Position numbers and translations under genes: made by a program. Of a stretch of DNA of 64,000 nt, positions 1 to 10,766 are shown one piece after another. Below the pieces are notes generated by a model that searched no databases, was not told the DNA's origin, and saw only the letters and a program-made list of their open reading frames with translations. The DNA comes from Saturnia japonica (Eukaryota > Arthropoda > Insecta > Lepidoptera > Saturniidae), in assembly GCA_033032175.1 (NCBI GenBank), contig CM065323.1, positions 1,116,001 through 1,180,000 on the forward strand. Direction: 5' to 3'. The first letter of the stretch is position 1, and every line of letters starts with the position of its first letter.

Positions 1-640
1 TGCAATATGAATTTTTCTTCTATAATCATAAGTTGAAATTCAGGTATTTTTGGCTTTTAACTTTAAGCATTCCACTGAACTATATTCAGCGCTAGTATTT
101 GATCGTATGTATCCATCATTTAATCAATTTAAAATTTTGTTCAAAAACTCTCCATTTCCTATTATTCTCACTCAATCAAAAAAAAAACTAATCAACTTAA
201 ATTTCACAAATGTTTTTAATTTTCTGTAACATTTCTTGAATTTTTTATCTGACATGACATTAGATGCTTCATTGGACTCAGTGTTCTGATTTATTTACGA
301 AATCAAAGTTATCATCATCTTTATTCCTCTCCGAAGTCACGCAAGATTTCATTTTTCCTTGTTTTTTCCCGCTCATTTTTGTTGATAATTCGTTTGTTTT
401 TTGTATAATACCTCAATATTGTTAGTGGTTTCTGATTGAATTCTTCGGACGTTCGTTTCATTCATAAGTATGTATGTTTCTGTATGACATTTCATATTCT
501 TTGTTTTTTGATTGATCACAACCGTGTATTTTATCATTACTGTGTTCTAGTTCTGTGTATGATCTCAATTCATGTTTATTTCCATAAATTTGTATGGCTT
601 TCTTGTAAGTACATTTTTCCATAGTAATGATATTTTTCTT
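1..640 (-). pseudogene. Decayed continuation of LINE ORF1 (gag)
   Basis: Reading leftward from the zinc-knuckle segment that ends near 641, the - strand can still be read as lysine/asparagine-rich peptide for some distance, interrupted by several stops. It looks like the rotted C-terminal half of the same gag protein. No endonuclease or reverse transcriptase motif is visible, so ORF2, if it survives, lies left of the window. The sequence is very AT-rich, so part of this reading may be chance. Confidence 0.35.
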
Positions 641-1532
641 TCAAGAAAACTGGGCAGTTTTTATCAAGTGCCATATGTGAACCTTTACGATTATACGTTT
701 GTAATTGGTAGTATCACAGTTTTCATGTTTCTTTCCACATTTAGGACAAAATTTAAATTTATTCGGACAAGTTTTTAAAGTATGCCCAAACTTCCAACAG
801 TCAGAACATTGACTGACGAGGAAGGTGTAAGCATCCACCTTAAACCGACATCCGTACCAGAAAATGTACGAGGGTAAAGTCCTTAAAGCATAGACGGGTT
901 GTCTCTGACTTTACCCATTGCCCATTAATGTCTAATCTATTAAGTCTCCTTACCGATATAATATCAGATTTACATTCCAAATTAAGTATTATCTCATCAT
1001 CATCAATATCTACATCTACACATCTCAATATTCCATAAGACAGGTGTATTTCATCTGACCGACATGTATATTGCAATTCATAGATTTTTTTACAATTCAT
1101 TAATTTGTTTACATTTATTTCATCTTCAAGTTGTATTAAAACTTTATAAGGGGTTTTGTACTTTATTGTCAATATATTTTCAATATTTTCAGATCTGAGT
1201 TGTTTGGCTAAACCAAATTGCTTAGGTACAGATTCTTTAGCTGTGATGGAGACAAAATACTTATCTGATTTTTCGTTGTTTTCGACCATACTTATATTAG
1301 ATGATTTCATCATATATCTTCGTTTGGCGCTTCTATTGACCGTGGTAAAACCTTCATTATCCTCTGTAATTCCTTCAACATCTTGTAATATATCTTCCGG
1401 ATCTTGATGACATGTTTTACTTGCAACACGGTTCTCACAAATTTTTGGTACTTCTACTATCGCCTGAACAACTTGTTGATCACTTTCCACTTCATTTTCA
1501 CTAGAATCCCTAAAACTCGTCCATTTTTCCAT
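641..1532 (-). pseudogene. Non-LTR retrotransposon ORF1 (gag-like) remnant
   Basis: A 230-residue reading starts at 1532 and stops near 840. The next segment, 641-838, continues in another frame, so a frameshift sits near 860. The N-terminal part is acidic and unordered-looking (MEKWTSFRDSSENEVESDQQ). The part after the shift has two Cys/His knuckles, CSDCWKFGHTLKTC and CPKCGKKHENC, preceded by aromatic and basic residues. This order (low-complexity head, RNA-binding middle, CCHC knuckles) is that of ORF1 proteins of Jockey/I/LOA-type LINEs, which coat the element RNA before target-primed reverse transcription. No host gene is suggested. The frameshift and the decayed downstream part make it non-functional. 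The exact clade cannot be given without ORF2. Confidence 0.7.
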
Positions 1533-1539
1533 TTTTATA

Positions 1540-2317
1540 TAATAATTTATATTGAGAGTAAAAAAATGACCGATTTTAATGACTTAGGTAGTTGGAAAGA
1601 TTTATGTCAGTGCGGTTTGTCAACCGGTTTGTCAATCATCATACTTGTATATAGCTACGCTAGGCACTGCTGCTTTATGACAGAACTACTTATTATTTTT
1701 ATTATTTCGATGTCTGTATTAGGCATCTATTAGATTCGTGAAATTAGTTTTAAAACTGTTTAAACTCTATCTTCCTTCACAGCCTACACGGAATAGATTT
1801 GCAATAAACGCTAACATAATTATGTATTACCTTTTAAGCTCAAAACTAAGTGACTGTTACGAGTTTTAACACTTTTTTGTCCTTCTTATCACGGAAGTAT
1901 AGGAATGTCAATACATAAAATGAACCCGGAACGATGACGCGACAGCCAAAAACCGCTAGGAACTAAATTCCCGTTAAATTTATTGAATGGTTTGAAATCC
2001 TTTTTTTTTTCTCACCATACTCACAAGATTAATGTAGCGGGATTAAGTGATGCGCATCGCGACATACGGCCGCTGTCATCGTACGAGATTACGCGGGATT
2101 ACAGGGTTTCGTGTGAATATGAAGAAATGTCATAAATCTCGTCGATTCCATTTGAAACATTTGTCGAACGGATTAGTAAAATGTATGGAATATATACTTT
2201 TGGTCGATAATTTGTGCTCTATTAATTATACTACTTAATATTATGCTATTTATGTTACCTACATTATTTAATTGCTCTAAAAATATTTTGACTAAACCTA
2301 TTTAGGTTTTCTGTGTA
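1540..2317. other. Non-coding, probable LINE 5' flank
   Basis: This lies upstream of the gag remnant on the - strand, so its first few hundred bases may be that element's 5' UTR. There is no ORF with recognisable protein and no clear promoter. A short CpG-containing patch occurs near 2040-2110. Confidence 0.4.
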
Positions 2318-2672
2318 TTAATACGTGAATCAAAAGCTTTCGGTACCTTTTTAAGCGTATTGCGTGCACGAAAGACTGAGATTTGGCATGGTTAAAGTTT
2401 ATATGGACAAGGAATGCAGAAAGCTAAAATTTATCTATAATATCTGTTACTAATATATTAAATAAAATAAATTAATACTGCGAATCATAACTCGAACAGT
2501 TCCATTGAACTTAGACCCCTCAAAATATTGACATTGTCACTCAACGAAAAGTGACAGCAAGTGATGTAAATAATACTGATCGTATAAGTTTATGAATACT
2601 GCAAATGTCAAATAGAAAATGTCTGTGATCAAAAAGTAGCTGATCGAATTTCGACGTTAGGGCGATCGCTAG
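2318..2672 (+). mobile_element. Helitron-like short repeat, copy 1
   Basis: One of four copies of the same ~350-bp sequence in the window (others at 10418, 38904 and 43208). It begins TTAATACGTGAA and ends CTAG followed by T. The shared core includes 'GACATTGTCACTCAACGAAA' near 2530. Just before the end is a 5-bp stem (GATCG 2642-2646, CGATC 2663-2667) with a 16-nt loop. Ending in CTAG|T after a hairpin is what Helitrons do, but no 5' TC is seen, so the class is inferred. It is non-coding and so non-autonomous. Confidence 0.65.
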
Positions 2673-2999
2673 TTTAATTAAAAAGATCGCCTATATTCAT
2701 TACTTTCAAATTAGGTCCTAATAAGCCACTAATATAATCAAATTTTACTATCAGTTTATGGAATGTGGCTGGGACAAAACGTAGGGAAAGAGTCTGGTAC
2801 TGCTCCTTGGTCTCATTATGCGGGATCAGGGTGCCTTCCATGCTATATTGTCCAAGCCTGGTGGTAGTATTGGTAGTTAGTACTGGTGACGCATTTTCAG
2901 TATACAACTTTATTGATTGCCACTTTTAAATAGAATACGTTGATTCAAGTAGACTTAGAAAAAAAAACTATCAGTTTGCAAAATCGTGTCATAGACCCC
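2673..2999. other. No recognised gene; 77-codon open frame on - strand
   Basis: A - strand frame of 77 codons (2674-2907) is the only open stretch. Its peptide (including LGPNLKVMNIGDLFN) matches no family I know. It directly abuts the Helitron-like repeat and a LINE tail, so it is probably transposon debris or chance. Confidence 0.3.
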
Positions 3000-3312
3000 A
3001 CTAATGGAAAGTTTGATGGTTCGCCATAAACAAGAAGTGCATCTTCACACTTTGGAGCCTTAATGGTCACGTCAGTCCGGTTTCAGTGGCGTTTCCTATC
3101 GCGAACGCTCCGGCTGTGGAAAGAGCTCCCGACTAGGGTTTTCCATTGGACTACATTATGGAGCTGTTCAAGAGGCGAATGAACAAATTTTTAAATGGTA
3201 CAGTAACGCGCATGTTAGGTTTCCGATATAGGATACGTCCATAAGGTGCGGTGACCGCTTACCATCTGGTGAACCGTACTCCTGTTTGCCACCGTTGTGT
3301 ATTATAAGAAAA
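3000..3312 (+). mobile_element. LINE reverse-transcriptase C-terminal tail
   Basis: From 3081 the + strand reads FQWRFLSRTLRLWKELPTRV then FPLDYIMELFKRRMN. The block 'R-T-x-R-L-W-x-x-L-P ... V-F-P-x-x-Y-x-x-x-x-F-K-R' is the typical C-terminus of many insect non-LTR retrotransposon polyproteins. It is followed, in a shifted frame, by GDRLPSGEPYSCLPPL, a piece often found at lepidopteran LINE ends. No RT catalytic block is present: this is a 5'-truncated insertion. Similar tails occur at 36730 and 38500. Confidence 0.65.
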
Positions 3313-3597
3313 ATTTCAATGTAATTTTTTAAATTTCATATTTAGATAAAAATACAGTCCAACAGTTAGGCGGTTATGGAGTAAATCACTACACTGGAAA
3401 TCCTACAATACTAAGGAACAGAAAGAAAGTATTTTGTATGACGGCGAGCATACGGGAATACAGACTCTTAGGTACATTACTGCAAAATACATAAAAATTT
3501 ATATCACATAAAAGCATTTTAAAAAAATTCTAATTATATAACCACTAGCAAACACCCATGACTTGGTTAGTAGAACAGTGGTTTTTTTTACACTTTA

Positions 3598-3880
3598 TAG
3601 GTTTAGCGACGATCTGAGCTGACGATAAGTGACGACGTCGCCCGAGATGAGAACACGCTTAGCCTAGAGCGTGCGACCGGCTCTCAAGTGCCGCGCTCTC
3701 GTACCACATGTAATCTGACCAGCGACCATCCTCAAGTTAAAAATCTGTCGCAAAGATCCAATAGGTGTATTCCAGCAGCCGCATTTAAGAGCCAGTGGGA
3801 AGCTTAGCATGTCACCATCGTAGACCGCATCGTCACTTAACATCAGCTGAGACTGTGACCATAAAGCTAAACCTTTAAAG
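3598..3880. repeat. Two SINE fragments in inverted orientation
   Basis: The left part (about 3598-3668) is the 3' end of the tRNA-type SINE family also seen at 47865 and 58140, in - orientation ('GTTTAGCGACGATCTGAGCT'). The right part (about 3800-3875) is the same 3' end in + orientation ('CGTCACTTAACATCAGCTGA' to 'GCTAAACC'). The arms align over roughly 65 bp with mismatches and are separated by about 130 bp. Confidence 0.55.
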
Positions 3881-3949
3881 GCTTAAAAATAAAATAACCA
3901 TTGATTCGAATTTATTAAATAACACGCTCGCATCATATACTTGTTTTTG

Positions 3950-4210
3950 TGTTCCATTCTAACTGAATTGCTAAATATCAATTTTCATGGATTCTATCTT
4001 CAAAAGTGACGGCTTTCATACAAATTTTCAACCCCTGTTTCCATCAACTTTAGGGTTGAATTTCTAAAAATCATTCCTTAGTGCTCATCTACAGGGTAAA
4101 AGGAAGCCGCATGCAAATATTCACTGTTCTAGCCACAGTAGTATAAGCTGTGCGTTGATATGTCAGTAAGTCAGTTAGTTTTTCCTTTTATATATATAAA
4201 CCGGCCTTCG
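3950..4210 (+). repeat. Interspersed repeat family F3, copy 1
   Basis: Shares an ordered set of blocks with 53800-54250: AACTGAATTGCTAAATATCA, CTTTCATACAAATTTTCA, CTTAGTGCTCATCTACAG, and GCTGTGCGTTGATATGTCAG ending in GTCAGTCAGTTA-like sequence. It is non-coding. The class is unknown to me; it is common in moth and butterfly DNA. Confidence 0.6.
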
Positions 4211-5864
4211 CGTGGACTACAGAATGTCGCCCCGCTCCAAGAAAAAAAATGCCTTTTTTAGGTAATCATTAAAGGTAGACAATAAATGCTATCGTTGATT
4301 TTTTTTTGTAGGTCGTTTTTAGATCCACAATTCTGTCGTACATTATTTTAATATATCTTACTGTATCGTGGGAAACTAATATACCTAAAGACCACGCAAT
4401 AAAAATAAATAAATATTATGATCTATGTAATGAGCTAATCAAAAACAGTTATGCAGTTAATTTATATGGGGTAGAAGTGGGAGCGAGACGTATACCAGCG
4501 AAATCTCTCTATAATATGCTAAAAGACCTAGGCAGTGGGTTCTATTTTAGAACGGATATCTAAAGCAGCATTATCAGGCTTTTACCAAATATGGCTTGGC
4601 AGAGAGGGTAACGCGGGCAGTCAAGGTGAGCTCTGATGTGCATCATAAAGGGCCCCCTTAAACCTACACCTGGGTCGCAAGTCCCGGGGCCTGCTCGTGT
4701 TCCCTCTGTCTGCCACACGATTGATCCGGCATCCGCACGGTAAATCCATGGAATGCTAAGATGTTTGTCTCTATGGCTTACTCTGCGTAAGACATTGAAG
4801 CAACCCAAAAGCGTCTTCTTTTCGAATTAATTCACCATTATCGTAATATCGGTTGCTACTTTATCTAACAAAATATATCTTGTAACCCGACTAGATGACA
4901 TAGCTATGAATTTTAAAAAAAGACATGTAGATAAATAGGAGTAAAGTGGTTTTGCGTGAAGAGAACGTAAGCGGACAGATACATGGACAGACGTTCAGCT
5001 TTATGTATGATATGTACAAAAAATAAGCGATATCGCTGAGGGAACTCCAAAATTTTTAAAACATTTCAAAATTACTAAAACTGTCGTTATTATAATAGTA
5101 AATTAGAAAGAGAATTTAAAACAGAAAAGTGAATAAATATAAAGAATGCTCATAACTCGTTGAGTTTAAATAATAAATTAATATCAGTACTCAATAAATT
5201 CACTATCTCAAACTGGCATCTTTGGGCAAGAGATTTATAAAGGAACTTTTATAGAAAAAATAAAAACTCGGAGATGGGAGTTGTCTAAAAAAAGAGCAGG
5301 GCGTCCCGAAATAGTGCGCGATGCGCGCAGACGCGATGACAGGGAATTTATTAACCATTCGAGATGACAAACTGCGAAATGGGGACCGACGTATCCACCT
5401 AATGGAACTCGAATTCAACTCGTGTGTAAATGAAAATGATTCAACTTTTTAGACGTATACGATGATTATGTATTTCATGAATATTATTAACATTTAACAT
5501 TAAATTTTCTTGTGGATGTATTATCATTATTTGTATCTATTATGCATATACGTGCCAATATTTTTTTATGTAATAATCATATCTGTTTAATCTAAATATG
5601 TGCGTTTAAAGGAGAATCCATTAAATAATACCAGAAATCTTGAAAATTTTACATATAGATAAAAATTATCATGATATAATTTCTTAGCTGCTTGTGTTTT
5701 TATTAAAAATCTATATTATGTATTCGCGAAAATTAACTGTAAAGACTAAATAAACTTATAAAGTTTAAATTTAATCACTGTTTTATTATAGTCTTAAATA
5801 TAATAAATAACTAAAAGGTATTTATTTGTCCATGCATTGGCATTACATTTTATATCCCCTCCAG
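4211..5864. other. No recognised gene
   Basis: AT-rich. 4200-4240 ('CCGGCCTTCGCGTGGACTAC') resembles the end of repeat family B seen at 12090. An 82-codon - strand frame (4560-4808) and a 71-codon one (5203-5418) carry no motif I recognise. 4560-4810 is GC-richer than its surroundings and is probably a transposon piece. Confidence 0.4.
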
Positions 5865-6524
5865 ACTCGCGCCGTGAAGTCGCAGAAAGAATTCACGCTG
5901 TGAACTGAGCGCGACGCGAACTATCCTCCACACTCACAACGTTCACAGTCGGGTTCACGCACTGGTACTGAATGGATGTAACTTCAGCTGCTGCGTCTGT
6001 GAATCTACGTGCACAGGCATTTTAAAATTATTTGCATAATAAAAATACAAAACAAACAAAGAAAAAGCAGATGGTGTACAACGAGCATACACCGTAATAG
6101 AAGCACTTAATTATGCTTTAGACATTTTTATTTTAACATGATACACCTACCTAAAGTACCGTCAAATCTGGAAATTTTGGCATCAAAAATGTTAAATAAT
6201 ATAAACATTGAATAGAATTAATACAATACAGTGTTAGTTATTTAGGATATTCAATTTTTAACTAGTCGAATTGCGACGCTGTTAATGTACACAAGGATTC
6301 GCGCTGTTCGCTTATATGTTGTAAGTTATGTCATGTTATAATATGTTTTGTCTGTAAAAATGGTGTGTCCGTATTTTCACAGCAATAAATATATTTTCTT
6401 TCTTTCTTTCTTTCTTTGACGCGGACACAAAAAACCGACTCGGAATGGAAACCGAGACGCAAACAGGCGTGAAGTCCATCCACACTTGCGTTCACGCCCT
6501 TTCATGAATGTTCACGGCGTGAGT
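5865..6524. mobile_element. Unclassified element with short terminal inverted repeats
   Basis: The left end ACTCGCGCCGTGAA (5865-5878) and right end TTCACGGCGTGAGT (6511-6524) are inverted repeats of 14 bp with one mismatch. Both ~100-bp ends are rich in TTCAC/GTGAA words ('GTTCACAGTCGGGTTCACGC' near 5940; 'TTGCGTTCACGCCCTTTCAT' near 6486), unlike the AT-rich middle (about 6010-6415), which looks like a later insertion ending in (TTTC)n. Non-coding, so at best a non-autonomous DNA transposon. Target-site duplications are not obvious. Confidence 0.5.
6399..6418 (+). repeat. (TTTC)n microsatellite
   Basis: About five TTTC units directly follow AATAAATATA. The poly(A)-signal-like AATAAA followed by a simple repeat suggests the 3' tail of a retroposed sequence inserted inside the TIR element. 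Confidence 0.7.
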
Positions 6525-7628
6525 TTCTAACGGCAATTACATTAGCATTTCAGCTCATCCGTTCAAATCTGCTATTTTACAGCTTTCTTTTTAAAATTAG
6601 AATGGCAGTAATAATAAAATTGTTAATACTTTCGAGAATACTGTGAGAACATATAGTTAGACTTTCAGTGATAGAGCCACCGGACTGGCGCGGACTGGCG
6701 CGGCGCAAGACCATGATGTATAGATATTTAATTAGAAACAACCCCGTTCTGTAAACTGCACCGGAACCGCTTCTAAACGCTTGTTTGGTTTCAAATCACA
6801 TTTCCAAATACAATTATTATTCTCTTTTCATAGTACCATTTGATGGATATTAAGAAGTTTGGCTTTTTATTAACTTTTTTACATAGTCCTTTTATGTATC
6901 TCAGTTGATATTAAGTGACAACGTTAACAAAGATGGTAAAAAGGCAAGCCTAGAAAGAAGACTGACTCTAAAGTTTTCGGAACACATCGAGTTTGTTCAT
7001 ATTTGGGTAAAAATTTAGATAATTTTGATCTTTTAAATGACAGGCACAATTTCATTACTAGAAATAAATGTAAAATAGTCATTCCATTTTTTACACTTAT
7101 AAATGTTTTTAGGTAATTGTGTTAGGTTTTATAATAAACTTAACTTGACTTGAAAACTTTAACTGACCAGTATGAACTAAGGTGTCCGTCTATCTGGCAC
7201 TCGCCATCGTCCATCTGTCTGTAACATAAAATGTCGTCGTAGCATTATAAATAACAAATAAAACAAACAAAATGGACAGCTATTTAAAAATCCCTAATTA
7301 AATTAAAAAGAGAAATGTGTACACGGGACCGTTCCGTCAAGGTGTTTACGGGAGGAGTGAAGCGCGAATCGATTCTACAATTCAATTATGGCTGCTTTGA
7401 AAATAACCATTGCAAATTTTTTATTAGCTTCATAAAGGAGCTGTTTTATCGTCTCGTCTATTATTATTGACACGCTATGAGGTACTAGGGCGATGGTTTT
7501 AACCATTTATCAATGTTCATCTCTAATCGTGATCCATTAAGACAGAAGTAATCAACAGACAATTTTAACTCCAACAAGCGATACCATTATTAAGTTTTCG
7601 TATAACCAGCCTTGAACTTGTTCTTCAG
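6525..7628. other. No recognised gene
   Basis: AT-rich, without a convincing open frame. 6690-6710 holds a short direct repeat (CGGACTGGCG twice). 7080-7150 ('AGGTAATTGTGTTAGGTTTT') resembles LINE 3' end debris. Presumed intronic if 7629-7690 is a real exon. Confidence 0.4.
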
Positions 7629-7690
7629 GTGTTGTTCCAACTGCTGCAGGCTGCCAGTCAACTGCCTGTATCAGATAATATTCACGATAG
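7629..7690 (+). CDS. Possible host exon (62 nt), + strand
   Basis: A pyrimidine-rich acceptor (CTTGTTCTTCAG) precedes an open 62-nt segment that ends at a GT donor (GATAG|GTATAT). In the frame starting at its first base it reads VLFQLLQAASQLPVSDNIHD, then an Arg split by the donor. It is GC-richer and more protein-like than its neighbourhood, on the same strand as the neurobeachin exons 6.5 kb downstream. It ends in phase 2 while the exon at 14155 begins in phase 0, so at least one further exon would have to lie between. I do not recognise the peptide firmly; a place in the helical region before the PH domain is only a suggestion. Confidence 0.4.
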
Positions 7691-7839
7691 GTATATCTCA
7701 ATGAAACCTGATCGACTAGGAGTTTAATTACAATAGCATTTTCCAGATCCTATCCACACAGTTATAATTTATGAGAAGGTAACCATAATTAATACAAGAT
7801 AATTTTTAACAAAAAAGATAACCAGTTTTAATAATTTTG

Positions 7840-8020
7840 AGGAGTTTCCCGGTGTGTCTTCGAAGTTGAAGGTCCCATGGTAATGAAATGATATTGAACC
7901 TACTCACTAAAAAGAATCATCCAAATCGGTTCATAAACAATGAAGTTTTGGCTGTACATCCATAAAAAAACATTCGAATTGAAAACCTCCTTCTTTTTGG
8001 AAGTTGGTTAACAAGGAAAG
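7840..8020 (-). repeat. Interspersed repeat family F3, 3' fragment
   Basis: The - strand of this segment matches 54070-54230: the shared blocks are TTATGAACCGATTTGGATG-like, CATTACCATGGGACCTTCAA versus 'CATTGGCATTGGACCTTCAA', and the CAGCCAAAACTTCATTGTTT region. It carries no coding sequence. Confidence 0.55.
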
Positions 8021-9439
8021 AAACATGTTTGAAATTGTATTTGATACCAAAATTGTTAGCTCAGTTTATTTATAGACATAGCATAGGGAACCGAAAATAC
8101 TAATAGACTTGCACTTTCATGCAAGCTAGAGAAAGCTAAAGATGGTAGAAATGTATGTTTTTTTCTGGTTCCTACATCTCGCCTAACTTAAATCAGGGTT
8201 CTTATTTATAACAATCTATTCCGTCTCATAGTATTTTACATACCTAATGTTATTACCTAGCTGTCTTAGTGCTACTGCCTCTGTTTTTTAATTAGCTATT
8301 AATTTGTTTATTTCACATCTTTCTCTTTTTACGAAAACTGGATATCAAATAAAAAGAAATTCACTTATTATGTATTTGTGATACCTTCCAACTCTAACAA
8401 GACAAATAAAATAAAAAAATTACTTATTAAAAATATATTTTCATAAATTTAAATAGTCTCAGGTTTTAGCAGAAGCCAGAGTTTATTATAAAATAGTGAC
8501 ACGGTACCCTAAATCGTCGTTACAGGGGGCATACCTAATTGGTGCCATAAATGCCAATAAAACATGGGTCACCACCTTTGCTCGTTTATAGATAAACTGT
8601 TATAGTTAAATTTAACTATAGTAGGTAATAATATTATACAGCGGGTTGACTCGCGCGGCGGTAAGCAACGACAGACGTAGAACTCGATGACAACTCGCTG
8701 TTATTTACATATCCTATCTGTTTTGACGCACCTTGTTGTCCCGCAAAGTGACGGTAACGATAGAACAAAAAGCAACGTTTCTTTTGTTTTTAATTATGCT
8801 TCTTTAGGCTTACATATTATGATATAATGATCAAATGTTTATTTACGATGAGCATACGTACCGTAATAAAATATTTACTTTATGAAGTTGCTGTTGTTTT
8901 ATTGTGGTAAAGATAGTCAAACTCGATAAAAAAGAGCTATATCAGTAACACTGTAAATAAGTTACAAAAATTGAAGTCAATTACGATGAAAAGACATCGG
9001 CTTTAACCCACATTTTTTCCAAATTAATTTTCTGTAGTACAGCCGCCGCGCGTCGCATCGTGTTGTGTGCTACTCCCAAAAGAAGTAGAATTGTATTCTA
9101 TATGACTGTGTATTTTCGATAAAAGTCTACAGGGCGTGGTGGGTACTGGCGCTCAACTGCCTATCTTCTTCATTCTTATTAATGGTCTGTAGGCAAACGC
9201 CCGTCGTTAGAGTACGGCATTCATACTAGATAGCCAGTCTCCATTCTAAGGATAGCGGAGTACATCGTCACGTATGTGAGATTATGTACAAATAACTATT
9301 ATCTTATAACAAAAAAAAAAAAATTATATATACATATATTAAAATTACAAAATTTTTGTTAACGGTACACAGTAGGCGGGGACTCCTGGCGGTATTTTTT
9401 GAGCGCATCCGTTTTTCGTTCGTCTTTGTGATCCCTAAT
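8021..9439. other. No recognised gene; CpG-rich inverted pair
   Basis: Mostly AT-rich. Two short GC-rich patches, 8647-8662 and 9040-9056, contain CGCGCGGCGG and its complement CCGCCGCGCG in inverted orientation about 390 bp apart, possibly the ends of a small element. A 13-A run begins at 9310. Confidence 0.35.
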
Positions 9440-9905
9440 GGGCGCACTTGTCACAGTCGCTGGTCCTTATTTACGGGTCTCCGATAACCATCTCGAATCG
9501 GGATCTCAACGTTGGAACGCATCCTGGTGGAGAGGCGAATTTAATTTTATCATTTTTTTCATCCATTCTAAATAGGTTTCAACTGTTTCAAAAAAGTATG
9601 ATATTACGCTGTATTGTGGAAAAAAATATACATACACCACGCGTCTTTTCCAACGGAGTAGGCAGATACCACGTCCTTCCACATGCCACGATTCTGGCAT
9701 ACATCTTTCGCTTCTTCAATCTTTCCACGCACGATCGTCGGTTTAGAGTACTCTTGAACTAACCTTTCTTCAGAATGTCCCCGATTTGATCGAGGATCGT
9801 TCGTCTAGGACCGTCAAAGTCTTCCTCTTCTAACTTTCCCATTCACATTCGCCTTATAAATTTGTTTAATCATTCTTCTTTCATTCATCCTCTCTATATA
9901 GCAAA
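9440..9905 (-). mobile_element. LINE ORF2 C-terminal fragment (- strand)
   Basis: The - strand reads MKERRMIKQIYKANVNGKVR followed by RGR, then after a frameshift KPTIVRGKIEEAKDVCQNRG and MWKDVVSAYSVGKDAW. The 'GKxRRGRPRRT...DQIGD..LKKG...WKDVV' series is the C-terminal tail of RTE/craft-type endonuclease-reverse transcriptase proteins of insects. The same tail occurs on the + strand at 42560. It is truncated and frameshifted, with no catalytic domain left. Confidence 0.6.
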
Positions 9906-9929
9906 ACCATCTGAGCTTTTATTTCTCAA

Positions 9930-10170
9930 TCAGTGAGCAAATGGAATAAATTTTCCCTGTTTTTGCAACATTTCTCATTAATACTCCGCTCCTATTAGTC
10001 GTTGCGTGTTGTTTATTATATAGCCTATAGGTATAGCCTTCCTCGATAAACGGGCTACCCAACACTAAAATGCTTTTTTCATTCCAACCAGTAGGTACCT
10101 ACTTCTTGAGATTAGCGCGTTCAACCAAACAAACAAACAAACTCTTCATCTTTATAATATTAGTATAGCT
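9930..10170 (-). repeat. Interspersed repeat family D, copy 1
   Basis: Reverse complement of the repeat at 27735-27960. Shared blocks are ACTCCGCTCCTATTAGTCGT (inverse of CGACTAATAGGAGTGGAA), the (GTTT)n stretch near 10125-10140, and TTTATAATATTAGTATAG at the end. Non-coding; its true class is not evident. Confidence 0.6.
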
Positions 10171-10417
10171 ATGATTTTAATTATAGAAAACTTTGTGTTG
10201 ATCTCCCTCGCAAATAAATCACAACATTTGTTAAATTCTCACATAACCGACAGAAATTTATCACAGGTTCGTGTTCAAACGCTATTAACTAAAATCGTTC
10301 CATGTTGGCGATGTGTTTTGTATTTGAAAACGTGTCCTATCTCATTCGCGACTAAACATATGGGGGGGAGGTTGATGGTGTACAGCTTAAACGTTTCTGC
10401 GCATATCTATATACTTA

Positions 10418-10766
10418 TTAATAAGTGAAGCAAAAGCTTCCGGTACCTTTTTAAGCGTATTGCTTGCACGGAGGACTGTGAGATTTGGCATGGTTAAAGA
10501 TTATATGGAGAAGGAGTGCAGAAAGCTAAAATTTATCTATAATATCTGTTACTAATTTCTTAAATTAATACTGCGAATCCTAACACGACCAGTGCCATTG
10601 GACTAAGACCCCGCAAAATATTGACATTGTCACTCAACGAAAAGTGACAGCAAGTGATGTAGATAATACTCATTGTTTAGGTTCATGAATGCTGCAAATG
10701 TCAAACAGAAAATAGTCTATGATCAAAAAGTCGTTGGTCGAAATGCAATCATTGGGCGACCGCTAG
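10418..10766 (+). mobile_element. Helitron-like short repeat, copy 2
   Basis: Begins TTAATAAGTGAAGC and ends CTAG|T. The terminal hairpin stem is GGTCG (10736-10740) with CGACC (10757-10761) and a 16-nt loop, the same spacing as copy 1 but with a paired base change on both sides. The body is highly similar to copies at 2318, 38904 and 43208. Non-coding. Confidence 0.65.
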
